A stretch of DNA of 64,000 nt, from assembly GCA_030065125.1 (NCBI GenBank), contig JASJDM010000019.1:1-64000 (forward strand), written 5' to 3'. The position numbers were made by a program, and so were the translations under genes. This stretch comes from Lysobacterales bacterium (GTDB lineage: Bacteria; Pseudomonadota; Gammaproteobacteria; Xanthomonadales; SZUA-38). Shown piece after piece: positions 30,270 to 38,517 of the stretch. Positions within the stretch are counted from its first letter, which is position 1. Every line of letters starts with the position of its first letter. Under the pieces are notes generated by a model that searched no databases, was not told where the DNA came from, and saw nothing but the letters and a program-made list of their open reading frames with translations.

Positions 30270-32306
30270 ATGTTTGAGGGACTCAGGGTCAAGCACTGGA
30301 AATGGAACACGTCGGACAGCGGCGTGCTGCACCTGATCATGGACGTGGACGGCGCATCCACCAACACCTTTTCCCGTGCGGTCATGGGTGAACTGGGACG
30401 GCTGCTGGAGCGGCTGCGGATCGAGCCGCCGCCCGGTGTGGTCATCAGTTCCGGCAAGGACAAGGGTTTCGTCGCCGGCGCCGATATCACCGAGTTTGCC
30501 CAGGTGGCCGCCGAGGGTAAGGAATACGACACCATTCGCGCCGGTCAGAAGGTTTTCGATGCCCTGGAGCGTCTCAGCTGCCCCACCGTTGCAGCAATCC
30601 ACGGCTTCTGCATGGGCGGCGGTACCGAGATGGCACTGGCCTGCGACTACCGGGTGGCCACCGATGATGACAGCACCCGCATCGGCCTGCCCGAAATCCT
30701 GCTTGGCATTCACCCGGGATGGGGTGGCACGGTGCGACTGCCGCGCCTGATCGGGCCCACCGACGCCATGGACATGATTCTGACCGGGCGGGGACTGCGG
30801 GCCAAGGTCGCCCGCAACAAGGGGCTGGTGGACAAGGTGGTCCCCCCGGACCAGCTGTTGAGCGCTGCCGAGGCCCTGGTGCAGCGCCGGCCGGCGCCAC
30901 ACAAGCCCAGGCTGGTACAGCGCCTGGCCAATTCATTTGCCGGCCGACAGATCCTGGCGCCAGTGATCCGCAAGCAGGTACGGCGCAAAGCCAACCCAAA
31001 ACATTACCCGGCACCCTACGCGGTGATCGAATTGTGGCGGCGCCACGGCGGCAATCCCGCGAAGATGATGGTGGCCGAGGCACGCTCCATGGTGAAGGTG
31101 GCCCGCACCGATACAGCCCGGAACCTGACGAGGGTGTTTTTCCTGCGGGAGAACATGCGCGCCCTGGGTTCGGCTGACCAGTCCGGTATCGAACACGTGC
31201 ACGTCATCGGCGCCGGCGTCATGGGCGGCGATATTGCCGCGTGGTGCGCGCTCCGGGGCCTGACCGTGACCCTGCAGGACCGGGAAGCAAAATACGTTCA
31301 GCCGGCCCTGGATCGTGCAGCCAAACTGTTCAAAAAACGTCTCAAGGTTCCGGAGCGGATCGATCAGGCCAATGGCCGGCTCAGCATGGACATCGAGGGT
31401 ACCGGAGTGGAAAAAGCCGACCTGGTGCTGGAAGCCATCTTCGAAAACCTGGAAGCCAAGCAGCAGCTGTTTCGCGACCTGGAGCCTCGCATGAAAGACA
31501 GCGCCATCGTCGCCACCAATACCTCCAGCATTCCGCTGCAGGACCTGCGCACCGCCCTGAAGCGGCCGGAGCGACTGGTGGGACTGCACTTCTTCAACCC
31601 GGTGGCGCAGATGCCGCTGCTGGAAATTGTCCGCCATGACCAGCTGGACGAGGAGACCTTTACCCGCAGTGCCGGCTGGTCCAAGCAGATCGACAAGCTG
31701 CCGGTTCCAGTCACCAGTTCTCCCGGCTTCCTGGTCAACCGCATCCTGATGCCCTACATGATGGAAGCCATGATCATCCACTCCGAGGGTGTGCCCGGCA
31801 AGGTCATCGACAAGGCGGCCAAGGACTTCGGCATGCCCATGGGCCCCATCGAGCTGGCGGACGTGGTGGGACTGGACGTGGCCGCGTCCGTAGCCAAGGT
31901 GCTGTCCGAACATCTCGGCATGGAGATACCGGATGGCCTGGACGCCATGATCGAAGGCGGCAAACGCGGCAAGAAGGACGGCGCCGGATTCTACGAATGG
32001 AACGAGGAAGGCAAACCCGTCAAACCCGAGATACCGGAGGACTATCAGGCGCCGGCAGACCTCACCGACCGGATGATCATGCCCTACCTCAACGTGGCAG
32101 TGACCTGCCTGCGCGAGGGCGTGGTGGACAGCTCGGATATGCTGGACGCCGGCTGCATCTTCGGCACCGGTTTTGCGCCGTTCCGTGGCGGCCCGTACCA
32201 GTACATCGTTGACACCGGCACGGACGAACTCAAGGCGAAGCTGGAGACCCTGGCCGACAAATACGGCGACCGCTTCAAGCCAGACGCCGGCTGGGATGAC
32301 CTGTAG
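30270..32306 (+). CDS. fadJ: FadJ-type fatty acid oxidation multifunctional protein (enoyl-CoA hydratase/3-hydroxyacyl-CoA dehydrogenase)
   Basis: 678 aa from the ATG at 30270 (MFEGLRVKHW), slightly shorter than FadB/FadJ (about 715). The N-terminal crotonase domain keeps both catalytic Glu (GFCMGGGTEMALACDYR and GLPEILLGIHPGWGG). The dehydrogenase half has the NAD loop VIGAGVMGGDIAAW and catalytic His in GLHFFNPVAQMPLLEIV. It performs hydration and oxidation of acyl-CoA in beta-oxidation, producing the acetyl-CoA used by the glyoxylate shunt. No thiolase partner is encoded beside it. The symbol reflects similarity rather than proven orthology. Confidence 0.88.
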   Translation: MFEGLRVKHWKWNTSDSGVLHLIMDVDGASTNTFSRAVMGELGRLLERLRIEPPPGVVISSGKDKGFVAGADITEFAQVAAEGKEYDTIRAGQKVFDALERLSCPTVAAIHGFCMGGGTEMALACDYRVATDDDSTRIGLPEILLGIHPGWGGTVRLPRLIGPTDAMDMILTGRGLRAKVARNKGLVDKVVPPDQLLSAAEALVQRRPAPHKPRLVQRLANSFAGRQILAPVIRKQVRRKANPKHYPAPYAVIELWRRHGGNPAKMMVAEARSMVKVARTDTARNLTRVFFLRENMRALGSADQSGIEHVHVIGAGVMGGDIAAWCALRGLTVTLQDREAKYVQPALDRAAKLFKKRLKVPERIDQANGRLSMDIEGTGVEKADLVLEAIFENLEAKQQLFRDLEPRMKDSAIVATNTSSIPLQDLRTALKRPERLVGLHFFNPVAQMPLLEIVRHDQLDEETFTRSAGWSKQIDKLPVPVTSSPGFLVNRILMPYMMEAMIIHSEGVPGKVIDKAAKDFGMPMGPIELADVVGLDVAASVAKVLSEHLGMEIPDGLDAMIEGGKRGKKDGAGFYEWNEEGKPVKPEIPEDYQAPADLTDRMIMPYLNVAVTCLREGVVDSSDMLDAGCIFGTGFAPFRGGPYQYIVDTGTDELKAKLETLADKYGDRFKPDAGWDDL

Positions 32307-32331
32307 CAGCCACCTCGCCGGAGGCTGATCC

Positions 32332-32691
32332 TTGAGCCCCAGGGCCCTGGTTGAGGCGTGGGTAGACGCTTTCAATCGTGCCGATGTTGAGGGCCTGGCG
32401 TCGCTTTACGCGGCGGCTGCGATCAACCACCAGGTGGCCGAAGATCCCGTTGAGGGCCGGGACGCAATCCGCGAGATGTCTGCGGCGGGCTTTGAGTCCG
32501 CCGACATGACCTGCATCGTGGAAAACCTGTTCGAGGACGGCGAATGGGCAATCCTGGAATGGCGCGACCCCCTGGGACTGCGCGGCTGCGGCTTCTTCCA
32601 CGTCGTGGACGGCAGGATCCACTTCCAGCGTAGCTACTTGGACAAGCTCAGTTTCCTGCGCCAACAGGGTTTGCCGTTGCCCAGAGAATAG
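32332..32691 (+). CDS. NTF2-like/SnoaL-fold protein
   Basis: 119 aa starting at TTG, supported by GGAGG 7-11 nt upstream. The sequence follows the SnoaL/NTF2 pattern: LVEAWVDAFNRADVEGLASLYAAAAINHQV (cone-shaped fold N-terminus), then GRDAIREMSAAGF and WAILEWRDPLGLRGCGFFHVVDGRI. Members are small ketosteroid-isomerase-like enzymes or binding proteins. It follows the FadJ-type gene by 25 bp and is probably cotranscribed. The specific function is unknown. Confidence 0.85.
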   Translation: MSPRALVEAWVDAFNRADVEGLASLYAAAAINHQVAEDPVEGRDAIREMSAAGFESADMTCIVENLFEDGEWAILEWRDPLGLRGCGFFHVVDGRIHFQRSYLDKLSFLRQQGLPLPRE

Positions 32692-32823
32692 CCACCCGCC
32701 AAAACTGCGAACTGTTTCGCGCTTTTTCCCTGCTTGTGTCCTGTGCTTGACAGAAATATCGCCGCGTCGGGGCCAGAATAGCTCCTGTCTCGTTCAAACA
32801 TTGACCGTAAGGAGGTAGGGGTC

Positions 32824-32940
32824 ATGAGAAGCAGCGAAAGAAGGCAACAGGTGGTAATCAACGTACTGTTTGCACTGGCCATGGTCAGCCTGACCCTGTC
32901 GGGGCTGCTGCTGGAGGTCTATGGCCTTTCATTGTTGTAG
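32824..32940 (+). CDS. 38-aa single-pass membrane peptide
   Basis: A short ORF with an exceptional ribosome-binding site: AAGGAGGT, a perfect match to the 16S anti-SD, 8 nt before the ATG. The peptide has a charged N-terminus (MRSSERRQQ, Arg-rich, inside-positive) and one hydrophobic helix (VVINVLFALAMVSLTLSGLL), ending YGLSLL. It would be an inner-membrane small protein with a cytoplasmic N-terminus. No homolog is recognised. It lies between the NTF2-like gene and a repeat block, 132 bp after the former. Confidence 0.6.
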   Translation: MRSSERRQQVVINVLFALAMVSLTLSGLLLEVYGLSLL

Positions 32941-32960
32941 CCGCAAGTCATTGCTTTAGC

Positions 32961-33076
32961 CGCAAGATCCGCCATCCCTGGCGGACTCGCGTTCGTGATT
33001 GGAAAATGCGATTTTCCAATCACTCACGGCCTTCGGCCGTTGGCTTTGTTCATCAATACCGAGGTGATGAACAAAG
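32961..33076. repeat. Diverged inverted repeat copy plus two perfect hairpins
   Basis: Positions 32961-33044 resemble the reverse complement of the 101-bp unit repeated at 33177 and 33293 (shared CGCAAGATC, GCCATCCCTGGC, GACTCGCG and CGGCCTTCGGCCGTTGGC). Inside is a perfect 12-bp stem GTGATTGGAAAA/TTTTCCAATCAC (32995-33023). Next to it is another, CTTTGTTCATCA/TGATGAACAAAG (33044-33076). No gene is seen in 32941-33397; the stretch is repeats and hairpins. Confidence 0.6.
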
Positions 33077-33127
33077 TCTCCGCTTTACAATCAGTACCGA
33101 TCGGATGCGAACGCGACCCCATTCGCT

Positions 33128-33157
33128 GATGGATCCTGAATCGAGTTCAGGATGACG
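33128..33157. repeat. Dispersed 30-bp palindromic repeat, copy 1
   Basis: The 30-bp sequence around the hairpin TCCTGAAtcgagTTCAGGA is identical to 58005-58034. This is a REP-like intergenic palindrome type found in many proteobacteria. Here it sits just upstream of the tandem 101-bp repeat. Confidence 0.7.
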
Positions 33158-33176
33158 GAAATATTGGAACGGAGCG

Positions 33177-33393
33177 CCTTGGCACAGGGATGTGCCAACG
33201 GCCGAAGGCCGAGAGGGAATCTGAAACCGCGTTTTCGATTCCCGCCCGCGAGTCGGCCAGGGATGGCCGATCTTGCGAATGAACAAATCCCCCCTTGGCA
33301 CAGGGATGTGCCAACGGCCGAAGGCCGAGAGGGAATCGGAAACCGCGTTTTCGATTCCCGCCCGCGAGTCGGCCAGGGATGGCCGATCTTGCG
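33177..33393. repeat. Two tandem 101-bp repeats (period 116)
   Basis: 33177-33277 and 33293-33393 are nearly identical, differing in one or two bases (such as ATCTG versus ATCGG). Each contains several small hairpins: TTGGCACA-ggga-TGTGCCAA, CGGCCGAAGGCCG and GGCCA-gggaT-GGCC. A diverged third copy lies inverted at 32961-33044. Open frames that run through them are artefacts. The block separates the 38-aa peptide gene from pilZ and may fold into a complex transcript end. Confidence 0.75.
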
Positions 33394-33397
33394 GATC

Positions 33398-33754
33398 CTA
33401 CATGGTATGCGTCGACCGATCCGCGTTGGCCATGCCGGCCAGCACCGTTTCGATCTTGGTTTTGGCCGTCTCGCCGTCCGAACCCTCGTTGAACTGAACG
33501 CCGATACCGGCCCGCCGGTTGCCCTGGGAACCGGGCGGCGTCACCCAGATCACCTTCCCTGCCACGGGTATCCGGTCTTCGTCTTCCATCAGGGTCAACA
33601 GGATGAAAACCTCATCGCTGACCGCGTACTTCTTGTTGGTGGGCACGAACAGCCCGCCGTTTTTCACGAACGGCATGTAGGACTGATACAGCGCAGTCTT
33701 GTCTTTGATTGACAGCGACAGGATTCCCTGTCGCGGCATTCCACCCACGGCCAT
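33398..33754 (-). CDS. pilZ: PilZ domain protein (type IV pilus assembly PilZ)
   Basis: 118 aa, matching the pilus PilZ protein encoded after holB in Pseudomonas and Xanthomonas: LSLSIKDKTALYQSYMPFVKNGGLFVPTNK, then GKVIWVTPPGSQGNRRAGIGVQF. The N-terminal RxxxR motif needed for c-di-GMP binding is absent, as in this PilZ subfamily, which acts by protein contact (PilB, FimX). It is the last gene of the yceD-to-pilZ cluster in view, 12 bp after holB, and is followed by the repeat block. Confidence 0.94.
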   Translation of the reverse strand: MAVGGMPRQGILSLSIKDKTALYQSYMPFVKNGGLFVPTNKKYAVSDEVFILLTLMEDEDRIPVAGKVIWVTPPGSQGNRRAGIGVQFNEGSDGETAKTKIETVLAGMANADRSTHTM

Positions 33755-33766
33755 TTGTTCTTCTCC

Positions 33767-34747
33767 TCACTCCACCAGCGCCGGATGACACCGGTCCTGC
33801 CAGTTCAGCAGCAGCTCTTCCACCTGCAGCTCAGGTCTCAAACTACCCTTCAGCCGACTGCGGCACCGGTTAACCTGCCGGTAACAGTCGGTAAGCGTTG
33901 CCAAATCCATCCCGGCTGTCAAGCGCTCCAGTCCCGAACCATTGCCGTCGCCGGTCTCGCCTGCTGATCTGACCCCGGCCGCCATCCAGGCGCTCCGTGT
34001 GAGCAGGGCCGACATGATGCTCAGCCTGGCATCCAGGGACTCGTCCGCCCAGCGGGCCGCCATTTCCGACAGGTCAACCTGCCCTTCGGCGGCCCGGGCC
34101 AGGTCCTGCGCCACCTGATCCAGCCCTTCCGCTCCCTGCAGGATTTCCCGCGCCAGATCGATGCGCCCCTCGGCGGTGGCCAGGGCGCTGGCGGCCTCCG
34201 GCCTGGAGACCTGCAGATCCTTGGACAGCCAGTCGACGGCCTGGTCTGCAGAGGGTCGCGTCAGCGGATGCACGTGACAGCGGCTGAGAATGGTGGCCGG
34301 TAGCGCGCTGCGCATTTGCGCCACCAGGATCAGCAGCGTCCCCGGCGTCGGCTCTTCCAGGGTTTTCAGCAGGGCGTTGGCCGAGTTGGGGTTGAGGGCC
34401 TCGGCGGGTACGATGACGAAAACCCGGTGCCCCGAACCCGTCAGGCTGGAACCGCTGATCAACTCGCGAATCTGGTCTACACCAATCTGCTTCTTGCCAG
34501 CAGCCGGCTCGCAAACGAAGTAATCCGGGTGGGTGCCCGCATCCTGCAGCTGGCAATTTCGGCATTGGCCACAAGCCCCGAGTTCGGCCGGCGAATCGCA
34601 AAGGACCAGCCGGCTCAGCCAGCGGGACAGGCCGCGTTTGCCCAGACCGTCCGGACCCAGCAGCATGACCGCGTGCGGCATACGGCCTGCCAGGGCCATG
34701 CGGTAAAAGTGCTGGCACGACGACTCCAGCCAGGGGGGGATACTCAT
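33767..34747 (-). CDS. holB: DNA polymerase III subunit delta'
   Basis: 326 aa. The nucleotide-fold loop is LLGPDGLGKRGL and all four zinc-binding Cys are present at residues 50, 59, 62 and 65. The sensor region IVPAEALNPNSANALLKTLEEP and SRCHVHPL follow. It is the clamp-loader stator, binding delta and tau/gamma. The ATG overlaps the tmk stop by 4 nt. Confidence 0.96.
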   Translation of the reverse strand: MSIPPWLESSCQHFYRMALAGRMPHAVMLLGPDGLGKRGLSRWLSRLVLCDSPAELGACGQCRNCQLQDAGTHPDYFVCEPAAGKKQIGVDQIRELISGSSLTGSGHRVFVIVPAEALNPNSANALLKTLEEPTPGTLLILVAQMRSALPATILSRCHVHPLTRPSADQAVDWLSKDLQVSRPEAASALATAEGRIDLAREILQGAEGLDQVAQDLARAAEGQVDLSEMAARWADESLDARLSIMSALLTRSAWMAAGVRSAGETGDGNGSGLERLTAGMDLATLTDCYRQVNRCRSRLKGSLRPELQVEELLLNWQDRCHPALVE

Positions 34748-35373
34748 TTGCCGTCCTCCTCTATGAACTGCTGGATACGCTGGCGCAGCTCAGCCTGCAC
34801 CGCTTCCGGTTTCTGACGTGCGTCTATCACGTGAAATCGGGCATGGCTGCTGGCCTGTTCCAGGTAGGCGTCCCTGACGCGCCGGTAAAAGCGCCCTTTT
34901 TCCTTCTCCAGCCTGTCGGCGGCCCGATCCCGGGTTGCCCGCTTCAGACCCAGCTCCGGCGGCACGTCCAGCAGGATGGTCAGGTCAGGCTCCAATGCCC
35001 CGGGCAGCCAGTCCTTCAGCGTCTCGATCCGTTCCAGCGGCAGGCCACGACCGCCGCCCTGATAGGCGAAGGACGCGTCCACGAATCGGTCGCAAACCAC
35101 CCAGGTACCGGATTTCAGCGCCGGGACAATGGTTTTTTCCACGTGATCACAGCGCGCCGCAAACACCAGCAGCAACTCTGTCATGGCAGACATATCTTCG
35201 ATTCGCGGATCGAGGATGATATTGCGAATCCGTTCAGCCAGCTCTGTGCCGCCCGGTTCGCGACTGACGACGTAAGAAATGTTGCTGGAGTCGAGCAGTT
35301 TGCGAATGGTTCGAATCGAACTGCTCTTGCCGGCGCCCTCGCCGCCTTCCAGGGTGATGAACCGGCCTTTCAT
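34744..35373 (-). CDS. tmk: Thymidylate kinase
   Basis: 209 aa. It has the P-loop LEGGEGAGKSSSI, the DR motif and substrate site DRFVDASFAYQGGGRGL, and the LID region with basic residues (RATRDRAADRLEKEKGRFYRR). It phosphorylates dTMP to dTDP. It overlaps both mltG (upstream, 4 nt) and holB (downstream, 4 nt). Confidence 0.97.
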   Translation of the reverse strand: MKGRFITLEGGEGAGKSSSIRTIRKLLDSSNISYVVSREPGGTELAERIRNIILDPRIEDMSAMTELLLVFAARCDHVEKTIVPALKSGTWVVCDRFVDASFAYQGGGRGLPLERIETLKDWLPGALEPDLTILLDVPPELGLKRATRDRAADRLEKEKGRFYRRVRDAYLEQASSHARFHVIDARQKPEAVQAELRQRIQQFIEEDGK

Positions 35374-36371
35374 CTGCGTTTTCTCTGGTACTCGTCCACC
35401 GCCCGATTATGCTCTTCCAGCGTAGCGGAAAACACATGGCTGCCGTCGCCCCGGGAAACGAAGTAAAGCGCGTCACCGTCCTCGGGATTCAGGGCCGCTT
35501 CGACGGACGCCTGTCCCGGCATGGCGATCGGCGTCGGCGGCAGGCCGTGACGGGTATAAGTGTTGTACGGCGTATCGGTGCGCAGATCGCGCCGGCGCAG
35601 GTCACCGTCAAACGCGTCACCCAGACCGTATATGACCGTTGGGTCCGTTTGCAGGCGCATGCGCTTCTGCAACCGCCGCACGAATACCCCGGCGATTCGG
35701 CCCCGTTCGTCCGCCCGGCCGGTTTCTTTTTCGATGATGGACGCCATGATCAGGGCTTCGTACGGCCTCTCGTATGGCAGACCGGACATTCGCCGCTCCC
35801 AGGCCCGGGCCAGTACCCGGTCCATGGACTGCCGGGCGCGCTCAAGGAATTCAACATCCGAGGTACCACGGGGAAAGCGATAGGTTTCCGGCAGGAAGCG
35901 CCCCTCCACCGATTCCAGTCCCAGCTCTGAAGCCACCAGCTCAGGACCTGCATCCGCCGGCAGGGTCTGCTTCAAGGCAGGATGGCCCGATACCGCCTGC
36001 ATCAGTTCGTTGAAACGCCAGCCCTCGATCACGGTGAGGGTGTGCAGCACCACTTCGCCTGACGCCATCTTCTGCAGCAGCTCAAGCGGCGTAAGCGGCT
36101 CGCGAAACAGGTATTCCCCGGCCTGAAGACTGCCCGCAAAGGGGGACTGGCGCCCCAGCAGACGCCAACGCCAGCCGCCCTGGGTCAGCCGTCGTTCAAC
36201 CAGCTGATTCACAAGATCCGGGTAGACCATCCCGGGTCGCATTTCCACGCTCAAGCCGTCTTCCCCCACCGCCAGCGGCGCGGTCAGGAAGCGCTGATAA
36301 TCCAGGTAGAGATAAGCAGCACTGCCTGCGGCTACCAGGACCAGGACCGCAAGTATCAGTCGAATACGCAT
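35370..36371 (-). CDS. mltG: Endolytic murein transglycosylase MltG
   Basis: 333 aa with one N-terminal membrane helix (residues about 4-24), then a LysM-like region (LQAGEYLFREPLTPLELLQKMASGEV) and the YceG catalytic core. IIEKETGRADERGRIAGVF carries the catalytic Glu, followed by LQTDPTVIYGLG and TPYNTYTRHGLPPTPIAMPG. It cleaves nascent glycan strands in the periplasm and sets strand length. It overlaps pabC by 16 bp. Confidence 0.96.
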   Translation of the reverse strand: MRIRLILAVLVLVAAGSAAYLYLDYQRFLTAPLAVGEDGLSVEMRPGMVYPDLVNQLVERRLTQGGWRWRLLGRQSPFAGSLQAGEYLFREPLTPLELLQKMASGEVVLHTLTVIEGWRFNELMQAVSGHPALKQTLPADAGPELVASELGLESVEGRFLPETYRFPRGTSDVEFLERARQSMDRVLARAWERRMSGLPYERPYEALIMASIIEKETGRADERGRIAGVFVRRLQKRMRLQTDPTVIYGLGDAFDGDLRRRDLRTDTPYNTYTRHGLPPTPIAMPGQASVEAALNPEDGDALYFVSRGDGSHVFSATLEEHNRAVDEYQRKRR

Positions 36372-37150
36372 GGCATGAGATCGGTGGCCAGTTCGGCTAC
36401 CGGCGCCGGGTCAAATTCCTTGACCCCCACGACCTCACGAACGGCCTCCACACCCCGCACGGCGTTGCACACAGCCAGGGCGTCCACCTGGTCGAGCACC
36501 GACCCGGGAAGGTCGATGGACTCCAGCACCATGCGGTTGCGCAGGCCGGCCCGGGCGACCCCCGCTACGCCACACAGATCCAGTGACGGCGTAAACCAAC
36601 GGCCCTGGGCGTGGAACAGCAGGTTGCCCTGAGTCGCCTCCACGATCAGCCCCTCCACGTCCAGCATCAGGCCTTCGTCCCATCCGGCCGCGGCCACTTC
36701 GCCAGCGGCCAGTACGTGCTCCAGCCGGCAAAGGTGCTTGATCCCCGCCAGCAAAGGGTTGCGCGCCAGGTGGGTCTGGCATACACCGATGCGCAGCCCG
36801 CCGTGACGCGGCTCGGGCAGTGCACGTCGGGTCCACACCCGCCGAACGCCACCGCCAGGGACGAACCCGTATCCCACGCCTTCGGTGACCCGGGTCAGGG
36901 TCAGCCTGAGCGAGCAATCCTCGCCATCTGCTGTCATCTGGGACAACTCGTTTTCCAGCAGGGTCGCATCCGGGCATTCCAGGTTGAGGCGGCCGCAGGA
37001 CTGCTGCAGCCGCTCCAGGTGGTGTGGCCACAAGGCCACCTGTCCCTGCCGGAAAGCCATGGTCTCGAACAGACCATCGCCGTACAGGAAACCACGATCG
37101 TCCAGCGGCAGGACGCTGGACGCTGTGCCGTCTACGAGACTGATTGTCAT
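36356..37150 (-). CDS. pabC: Aminodeoxychorismate lyase
   Basis: 264 aa, fold-type IV PLP enzyme. RGFLYGDGLFETMAF is the N-terminal signature and the PLP Lys lies in LAGIKHLCRLEHVLA. EGLIVEATQGNLLFH and the C-terminal substrate segment follow. It converts aminodeoxychorismate to p-aminobenzoate for folate synthesis. It is coupled to pabB (4-nt overlap). Confidence 0.95.
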   Translation of the reverse strand: MTISLVDGTASSVLPLDDRGFLYGDGLFETMAFRQGQVALWPHHLERLQQSCGRLNLECPDATLLENELSQMTADGEDCSLRLTLTRVTEGVGYGFVPGGGVRRVWTRRALPEPRHGGLRIGVCQTHLARNPLLAGIKHLCRLEHVLAAGEVAAAGWDEGLMLDVEGLIVEATQGNLLFHAQGRWFTPSLDLCGVAGVARAGLRNRMVLESIDLPGSVLDQVDALAVCNAVRGVEAVREVVGVKEFDPAPVAELATDLMPCVFD

Positions 37151-38421
37151 TGAATCTGGCTCCGAATGGGTGGCGACTCCACGCCCATGGCACGCAACAG
37201 GCCACGGGCCTTCGATCTGGTCTCCTCGACTTCCAGCTGGCCCACGGAATCGGCAACGATTCCGGCGCCGGCGCGGAGCTGAAGCTCTCCGTCTCGATGG
37301 AACATCGAGCGTATCAGGATGTTCAGATCCATGTCACCGTCTCGGTTCAGGTAGCCCATGGACCCGGTGTAAGGGCCACGGTCCCGCTGCTCCAGTTCGG
37401 CAATGATCTCCATGCAGCGAACCTTGGGACATCCGGTGATGGTGCCGCCGGGAAACACGGCCGCGATGATATCGCCCGGTGTCGTATCCGGCCGCAGGCG
37501 GCCACGCACGTTGGACACGATGTGATGAACGTAGCGATAGCTTTCCAGCACCATCAGTTCGTTGACCTCCACGCTGCCGCTGATGCACACCCTGCCCAGG
37601 TCGTTACGTTCCAGGTCAATCAGCATGATGTGCTCGGCCCGCTCCTTCGGGTGATCCAGCAATTCGACACCCAGCGCACGGTCCCGAGCCACGGTACTCG
37701 ATCGGGGGCGCGTTCCGGCAATGGGCCGGGTTTGCACCCACCCACCCCGCACTTCGGCCAGACGTTCGGGGGACGAACTGATCACTGCGGCGCCCTGCCA
37801 CAGCGCCAGTCCGGCGAACGGCGCTGGATTGCCCTGGCGCAAGGCCGCGTAGATGGCAGCTGAGTCCGCGTCTTTCTGCAGGGACCAGCCTCGGGACAGG
37901 TTCACCTGGAATACGTCCCCGGCCAGGATGTACTCGTGCACCCGCTCGACAGCATCGATGAACAACGCCGGGTCCTCTTCCACCAGCCGCCCGCCGGGTG
38001 GCGCGGGCTTTACGGTGCCGGGGTTCTCATAGACCTGCCGCAGCAGCGGCAGCAGTTCCGCCCGCTCTGGCTCACACAGCGCAAAACAGAGATCCAGCTT
38101 GCGATCACGGATGACGGCGGCGGGACAACGCGCGGCGAACGCCACGGGAAAAGCCGGCTCCGGCAGCGGCAGCCGAAGACGGGGTTCGATGGTTCCTGCC
38201 AGCTCATATCCCAGGTAGAGAAACCAGCCGCCCCTGAACGGCAGGCTGGTATTGGCGGCCGATGGTATCGCCTCCCTGTCCTGCCATTGATCCAGCTGCC
38301 GCAGGAAATCGGACCGGCTGTCCTGGCCAATCAGCGAGTCGCCGGTGTAGTGAAACAGGATGTCGTAGCGGGCCCTGGCCCCCGGGCCGTCCACGCTTTC
38401 CAGCAGGAATGGAAACGCCAT
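37147..38421 (-). CDS. pabB: Aminodeoxychorismate synthase component I
   Basis: 424 aa from the first ATG. The chorismate-binding domain is complete, with HPKERAEHIMLIDLERNDLGR, YRYVHHIVSNVRG, AVFPGGTITGCPKVRCMEII and GYLNRDGDMDLNILIRS. The motif is PIAGT, not the PIKGT whose Lys is used by E. coli PabB. The frame stays open 32 codons upstream to the fabF stop. That stretch reads like family sequence (LGPGRDLLALHQAAPMAFPF), so the real start may be a non-AUG codon such as the CTG at 38505, which has AGGGA 9 nt before it. It is tightly packed between fabF and pabC. Confidence 0.92.
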   Translation of the reverse strand: MAFPFLLESVDGPGARARYDILFHYTGDSLIGQDSRSDFLRQLDQWQDREAIPSAANTSLPFRGGWFLYLGYELAGTIEPRLRLPLPEPAFPVAFAARCPAAVIRDRKLDLCFALCEPERAELLPLLRQVYENPGTVKPAPPGGRLVEEDPALFIDAVERVHEYILAGDVFQVNLSRGWSLQKDADSAAIYAALRQGNPAPFAGLALWQGAAVISSSPERLAEVRGGWVQTRPIAGTRPRSSTVARDRALGVELLDHPKERAEHIMLIDLERNDLGRVCISGSVEVNELMVLESYRYVHHIVSNVRGRLRPDTTPGDIIAAVFPGGTITGCPKVRCMEIIAELEQRDRGPYTGSMGYLNRDGDMDLNILIRSMFHRDGELQLRAGAGIVADSVGQLEVEETRSKARGLLRAMGVESPPIRSQIQ

Positions 38422-38517
38422 GGGCGCGGCCTGGTGCAGGGCCAGCAGGTCCCGCCCGGGGCCCAGGGTAGCGACAATTGGTTCGGAGGTGGCAGGGTCG
38501 CTCAGGGTAACGATTCC

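Noticed and set aside
33152..33712. Open frames running through the repeat block and across pilZ
   Set aside because: They encode the same repeat-derived residues twice and overlap pilZ, a clear gene, on the other strand.
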